NCBI RefSeq assembly: GCF_007655135.1
Contig: NC_045132.1
Coordinates: 12,524,001-12,588,000 of the forward strand
DNA from: Punica granatum
Taxonomy: Eukaryota; Streptophyta; Magnoliopsida; Myrtales; Lythraceae
Direction of reading: 5' to 3'
Length of the DNA stretch: 64,000 bases
Below the pieces are notes generated by a model. The model was not told where the DNA came from and searched no databases. It saw only the letters and a list, made by a program, of their open reading frames with translations. The translations under genes and the position numbers were made by a program. This document shows positions 59,501 to 64,000 of this stretch, one piece after another (the first letter of the stretch is position 1; each line of letters opens with the position of its first letter).

Positions 59501-59686
59501 CATTTACAGGCTACACCGACCAGAATCAATCAAAATCTTAGAGAAGGCAAACCTACAGATTAGCAATGCCCAAACTTCCCAGTAAAAAAGAATCAGATCT
59601 ATGCCCAAATCAACTTGTGCAAAGTTCGAGTTCGTTCGATCAAGATCCTCGAATTTGGTAGCGTGGGAGAGAGGCGATAAGATCAC
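56552..59686. other. Intergenic 3' of the PRA1 gene; possible transcript
   Basis: No gene is supported with confidence. The part just below 59687 should include the PRA1 3' untranslated region. A minus-strand open frame at 57479-57826 (115 codons, starting 'MESSFPRSWISGIKMKGVVC') follows an acceptor-like 'tttgcag', but its product matches no family that I recognise. Confidence 0.35.
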
Positions 59687-60241
59687 CTAAATGGGAGTGT
59701 AGCCGGAACTCGTCGGGCTCCCCACTACCGATTCCAGCCACCCGTCCACGCTTTCCTCGTCGTTGTAAAGATCGTCGGGGCTCCTGAAAGCGCCGTGCAG
59801 GGAGACCAGTAAAGCCGCTGTCAGCACCGAGACCACCACGTTCAGCCACACGTCGGTCAGAACCAAGGCAACGATCGTGACGGCGGCGAGGAACACGACC
59901 ACCGCGCGCTCGTCCACTTGGTGATTGCAGACAACCACGGGCTCGTCGCGGGAGATATAGAGGAAGAGCCAAGCCACGAAGACGATGAGGAACACGATCA
60001 TGGAGACAGGGTGCCACAGCAGGCTGAGGAAGAGGATCGACAGCGCGATGATGGCGTAGTTTACGCGGAAGTAAGCAAGGTTGCGCCTGATGCGGTGAAC
60101 GGCCTCGCCGAGGGTATAGGGCCTCGAGAGGGAAGAGGGGGAGAAGAGCTGGCGCCACGGCCGACGCGTGGGGATGAGCGGCGGGGAATCGGGGGCGGCG
60201 CGTGGAAGTAGCCGGCTGAAACCGGAGTTTGATGATAACAT
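59687..60241 (-). CDS. PRA1: PRA1 family protein (prenylated Rab acceptor)
   Basis: PRA1 proteins are small membrane proteins of the ER, Golgi and endosomes that bind prenylated Rab GTPases and help vesicle trafficking. This single-exon frame encodes 184 residues, a normal family length. The order is as expected: a variable N-terminus with 'TRRPWRQLFS' near residues 26-35, the conserved 'IRRNLAYFRVNYAI' near 51-64, a first hydrophobic pair ('LSILFLSLLWHPVSMIVFLI'), the loop 'YISRDEPVVV', a second hydrophobic pair ('AVTIVALVLTDVWLNVVVSV'), and an acidic C-terminus 'DDLYNDEESVDGW' ending 'SSGYTPI'. From memory the 'YTPI' end and 'SRDEP' loop are nearer to plant E/F-type members than to B-type. 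The start at 60241 is the first ATG in frame giving the full domain. No defect is seen. Confidence 0.92.
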   Translation of the reverse strand: MLSSNSGFSRLLPRAAPDSPPLIPTRRPWRQLFSPSSLSRPYTLGEAVHRIRRNLAYFRVNYAIIALSILFLSLLWHPVSMIVFLIVFVAWLFLYISRDEPVVVCNHQVDERAVVVFLAAVTIVALVLTDVWLNVVVSVLTAALLVSLHGAFRSPDDLYNDEESVDGWLESVVGSPTSSGYTPI

Positions 60242-60330
60242 TTCGGTTTTTACAGATCAACCCGAAAATGGTTGCTTTATTTCCGCAGGGGAAAATACCA
60301 TTTTTAGTCCCTAATTATTGTTTGGGTTGG

Positions 60331-60338
60331 AATATATA
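60331..60338 (-). promoter_or_regulatory. Candidate TATA box of the PRA1 gene
   Basis: Read on the minus strand, TATATATT lies about 90 bases upstream of the start codon, a plausible TATA position if the leader is short. The region is AT-rich, so a chance match is possible. Confidence 0.25.
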
Positions 60339-60541
60339 CCAAATAAGTTAAAAAAAAGGTTTTAAAACTAAGGATCCTAATTCCTAACTCGTGCTTTCAC
60401 CGGACTGTTTTCAAAATAATTTTAAAGATTAATTTAATTTTTAAGAATAATAAGAGTTTTCAATAATAATAATAATTATTATTTTCGAATAAGAATGCTA
60501 ATATACTAGACTAATTTAATATAATCAATGACAATTTTGCT

Positions 60542-60701
60542 TTGGGGACTCAGTTTTTCGAGGTGCCTCCACTTGGAGTTAGACCGCTCCTCCTAGGCGA
60601 TTGTGTCGGGGCTTCCTTACCCCTTTTACTGTCTTATGTGATTTGCTTTTCTCTATTGTTGTATCCATTTAGGCTGCTAGCCTCCTCCTTCTACCGAAAA
60701 A
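60542..60701 (+). mobile_element. Short retroposon tail (LINE-like)
   Basis: The insertion is 160 bases, ending in an A run ('ttctaccgaaaa'). It is flanked by 29-base direct repeats at 60513-60541 and 60702-60730 that differ at one position. The tail 'ggctgctagcctcctccttc' resembles the 3' untranslated end of plant L1-type LINEs. A long target duplication plus an A-rich end is the signature of target-primed reverse transcription. It lies about 300 bases upstream of the PRA1 start codon. Confidence 0.7.
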
Positions 60702-60730
60702 AATTTAATATAATCAATGGCAATTTTGCT

Positions 60731-61489
60731 GCTAATTCTCTGTTTTTTTTTGTTACGAGAAAGTTTCATGAATTTAGTATAATAAAATAAAAATTTTAAA
60801 TATTTAATAAATGGACAATTGTAATCCCAAGTGAGTATCAAATTTTGTACATTGATATGTTACCCTCTTTGATGCTAATTCTCTTATTTTAATTGCATAT
60901 TTATTAATTTGTTACCATTAAATAGATTCATTAAAAATTATGGAAAATGCTAATACATTCATTAATGCCTTGTTATATCTTTGTTTTCATATCCTTCTGA
61001 TTCTAAAACTTGATATTGGGGGAAAATTCTTACGTGATAATATAATTACACCGCTACACTCTCTATCAAATACAAAAATATTTCATGTACAACGGTACGA
61101 AGTGTACAATAATAGACTGTATTTACAATTAAATCATATACTTGCTAATTTGAATATATACACTTGCTCAATATTATATTACATTTAAGATATCGGGTAA
61201 GAACTATTGCATGTAATGACGGGGGAAAACTCTATTTCTAGCGAAAGTTATAATTGAAAAACTCACCTTTCATTAAATCTATAATTATAAATAATTATTC
61301 GCATAAGAAGATCGATATATTAGATGTGCTTCATGTAAAGAATTTTTGTTTTTAAAAGAATCAGTTCCCTATCAGTAAAGCATTAAATCTATAATGATAG
61401 AGAATTTTTCATATAAGGAAATCAACAAGTTATTAATAAAATTAAAAATCTATATGAAAAAAAAGTCCTCTAGACTCTGTTAGTAAAGT
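60731..61489. other. AT-rich intergenic, no gene
   Basis: Open frames here are short and AT-driven. No repeat structure or gene could be recognised. Confidence 0.4.
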
Positions 61490-61606
61490 ATTAATTACGT
61501 CATATATCCTATGATTTAACCATTTTTTCAAATATATCATATGCTTTAAAAATTATCCAATATATCCCATGGTTTACATTTTTCTCCAAATCTATCACAT
61601 GGGCAA
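61490..61606 (+). repeat. AT-rich dispersed repeat with 30-bp substructure, copy 2
   Basis: Units start near 61502, 61533, 61562 and 61592 with 'tatatc.tatg' or similar. The whole segment matches the minus strand of 4690-4806. It abuts the tandem array that follows. Confidence 0.55.
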
Positions 61607-62190
61607 GAGAGGAATGAAGGGTTTAGATCGGCAAGTTGTGCGAGACGGGAAAGCGGTTTAATGACTTTTCTCTTTCTTTCTTCTGCTTTCCTTGAACCTA
61701 CGAGATTCTCTTTATCCCCTCCTCTCCTCCCTGCAGCTGAAAGTTGCTGAATGAATTGTGAATGAATGAGGGGGTGTGGCTAGAAGGGAAGGAGGATTCT
61801 AGATCGGAAAGTGGTGCAAAATCGGAAAAACGGTTAATGAACTTCCCCTTTCTCTTTTGCAACTGATCTTGGCCAAATTCTTGGCCTCTTTTCTCACCAA
61901 ATTATGTTGATTGAATGTGTAATGAATGAGGGAGACTGGCAAGAGAGGAAGGATTATCCAAAACCGGAAAATTGCGCCAAAACAGGAAAGCCGTTAATGA
62001 GCTTCCTCCTTTTCTTCTGCTGCTGCCCTGCCCGAATTTCTCCCTTTTTCTGAATATTTTCTATTGATTGAATGTGTAATGAATGAGGGAGAGTGGCAAG
62101 AGGGGAAGGATTATCCAAAATCAAAAAATTGCGCCAAAACGGGAAAACCGTTAATGAGCTTCTTCCTTTTATTCTGCTGAAAACCGGTAA
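61602..62190 (+). repeat. Tandem array of ~160-bp units
   Basis: Four units begin with 'ggcaagag' or 'ggctagaag' at 61602, 61779, 61938 and 62095. Spacing is 177, 159 and 157 bases. Each contains 'atcgg..a..gcg' then 'cgttaatga.cttcctcctttt'. Units three and four are the most alike, suggesting more recent duplication at the right side. Non-coding. Confidence 0.65.
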
Positions 62191-62471
62191 TGAGTTGGTT
62201 CGGCCAAAAAGAGCTGAAACAGGGGGAGGAAAGTTTGGCCATAAAGAGATGGAAGTAATGGGGAAATAGTGTCCTGAAATGGCGAGCTTTGAAGGAAAAA
62301 ATGGGGTTGGAAGTAGGGTTTAAGAATGAAAGAAAGAGATCAAAAAATTAAAGAAAAGTTACTGGGGAGTAAAAGGAGAAAAAAGTGACAAAATGTAAAA
62401 CAAAATAGGAAAGAAGGGACTTGGATATGCGTTGAAGAGAAATATGAATGGAATGTGTTAGATTAGGAAAG

Positions 62472-62758
62472 AATGGGACTAATTTGCAAATGAAATAAAG
62501 AATGGGGCTAGTTTATGAAAAACAAAAGATTGGAGCCGATTTGTAAATAATGAAAGAGTGGGGCTAGTTTGGTAAATAAAAAGAAAACGGGCTAGTTTGT
62601 AAATAAAAGAAATTGGCTAGTTTGCAAATAATAAAAGAATGATGCTAGTTTGCAAATGATGAAAAGAATGAGTTAAATTGCAAATAATAAAAAGAATAGG
62701 CTAGGTTGCAAATAAAGAAAGAGAATGGTACTAGTTTGCAAATAAATAAAAGAATAGG
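62472..62758 (+). repeat. Minisatellite of ~28-bp units, ten copies
   Basis: The core CTAGTTTGCAAAT with variants starts near 62479, 62508, 62536, 62564, 62592, 62617, 62645, 62672, 62701 and 62731. The spacing is 25-30 bases, mostly 28-29. Spacer sequence is 'aataaaagaatggg'-like. Units are diverged but the spacing is well kept. Confidence 0.75.
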
Positions 62759-63216
62759 AAAGTGGCCGTGAGTCCCGCCTAGATTCAAGGGATGTTGGAG
62801 AAATTTGGATCTCAAACAATTACGCATTCAAATTTCGTAACCCAAAGGATAATGTATTGCTTTAGATGAGTTCCACCTCCCGACTTAAGCCAACTCCAAC
62901 CAAACTTCATATCTCATATGTTTTCGTCCTCCCGAGTCCGTTTCCGAGCTTAGTTTTTGTGTTTGAAGCTTCCAGCCATGCGGAACTGAGCAACACAGAA
63001 ACAGTCCACAACCGGGTTCTCGCGGTCATTGTTGGGTTCCATGCGTACCCTTCCTTCCCACAACTTAGGCGGGTCGTGCCATCACATTCCAAGGGTTCCT
63101 CACGACCCTCACTCTCCCCCGTGATAAGGTGGTCACGTGCCGAGAGCCGTTCAACCATGCACCACCGCCGTTTCTCTCCTTTCTCCCTTCTCGAATTTTC
63201 TTTTCCAGTTTTTACC

Positions 63217-64000
63217 GGTTTTCTTTGCATCTTTCAGAAAAATTGACATGTCCAATCCTCATGAAACCACCGCAGGCATGATCCTCAATCAATTAAGAGT
63301 CCAATGCCACCGATCTTGCATCAAAAGACCACCGGAAGCCTCCCGTAGAATCGTTTCTTCATCGGGTGCCAGTAAGGTCTGTTCCTCTGGTTTTCTTTTC
63401 TGACCCGAACTTTGCAGGAACATACAGGTCAGCTCAGGTTGAACCTCGCTATGAGCCACCTACCACCCTGATCCTCAGTCAGTTAAGAGTCCAATGCCAC
63501 CAATCTTACGTCAAAAAACCACCGGAAGCCTCCCGTAGAGTCGTTTCTTCATCGGGTGCCAGTTGGGTCTGATCCTATGGTTTTCTTTTCTGACCCGAAC
63601 TTTGCAGGAACATACAGGTCAGCTTAGGTTGAACCTTGCTACAAGCCACCTATCACCGTGATCCTTAGTCAGTTAGGAGTCCAATGCCACCGACCTTGCG
63701 TCAAAAGACCACTGGGAGCCTCCTATAGAGCATTTTCTTTATCAGGTGTCAGTCGGGTATGTTTTGCCTCGACTGAGTCTTTTTTTTTTTACTGATCCGA
63801 CTTTACTTTTGATTTTCGAAAAATCTATGCGTGCAATCTTCACGAAACTAGTGCAGACGTGATCCTCAATCTCTTGGGAATCCAACGCAACCGACCCTGT
63901 GCGAAAATTCCATCCCGATCAACCGGTACAACCCCGACAAGCCAGACTACCAGTCAGGTCTGCCAGTCGACCCGACTGCACCGATTCGGGTCTGTTCATT
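63217..64000 (+). repeat. Tandem array of ~190-bp units, continues past window
   Basis: The landmark GATCCT(C/T)A(A/G)TC recurs at 63280, 63470, 63660 and 63861, giving spacings of 190, 190 and 201 bases. Units share 'gagtccaatgccaccga', 'cttcatcgggtgccagt' and 'gacccgaactttgcaggaac'. The array reaches the end of the window. Open frames across it (for example 63137-63403 and 63366-63572) repeat the same peptide and reflect the array, not a gene. Confidence 0.75.

Noticed and set aside
59918..60211. 97-codon plus-strand frame rich in Glu and Asp
   Set aside because: Antisense shadow of the PRA1 coding region, which has the expected domain structure on the other strand.
62866..63246. 126-codon plus-strand frame
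   Set aside because: It overlaps the start of the 190-bp tandem array and an opposing frame of similar length. There is no domain.
1..64000. CRISPR array, tRNA, rRNA or biosynthetic cluster
   Set aside because: The tandem arrays have no unique spacers between identical repeats. No tRNA fold was recognised beyond primer-binding sites, and the two genes are unrelated in pathway.

Overview
The window is plant nuclear DNA, most likely from a eudicot. It is AT-rich and gene-poor. It has spliced genes with canonical GT/AG introns, plant LTR retrotransposons primed by initiator tRNA-Met, long inverted-repeat elements, and two plant housekeeping-type genes. I see no CRISPR array, operon, tRNA or rRNA gene.

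Two genes can be supported. (1) A complete nine-exon minus-strand gene at 29501-34597 encodes a 598-residue GT8 galacturonosyltransferase of the GAUT5/GAUT6 type, a Golgi pectin-synthesis enzyme. All splice sites were read by hand and the reading frame closes. (2) A single-exon minus-strand gene at 59687-60241 encodes a 184-residue PRA1-family protein that acts in vesicle trafficking. Both serve the secretory pathway, but nothing in the sequence links them functionally.

The rest is mobile or repeat DNA. 1-12.5 kb is decayed LTR-retrotransposon debris with two pairs of dispersed repeats, a 28-bp minisatellite, and a long hairpin made of two LTR ends tail to tail. 12.8-17.3 kb holds an element with a 9-bp target duplication and a pair of nested inverted-repeat elements. 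17.3-21.4 kb is AT-rich intergenic DNA. 21451-25620 is a degenerate Ty3/gypsy element resembling the CRM lineage, whose pol frame runs into its LTR. 27196-28079 is an 884-bp fold-back element with Mutator-like features. 35062-36110 is a hAT-like non-autonomous element carrying a broken copy of an arabinogalactan-protein-like gene. 37317-37365 is a 49-base G run.

46058-54064 is an 8.0-kb non-autonomous LTR element (LARD-like) with 3.2-3.4 kb LTRs and an exact CTTTT target duplication. 55957-56551 is a MITE. 60542-60701 is a short retroposon tail with a 28/29-bp target duplication. 61.5-64 kb is a series of three different tandem arrays.

I found no convincing multi-gene novel system. The most unusual items are the gene-capturing hAT-like element, the LARD-like element with its hairpin and TATA-like minisatellite, and the LTR-encoded end of pol.
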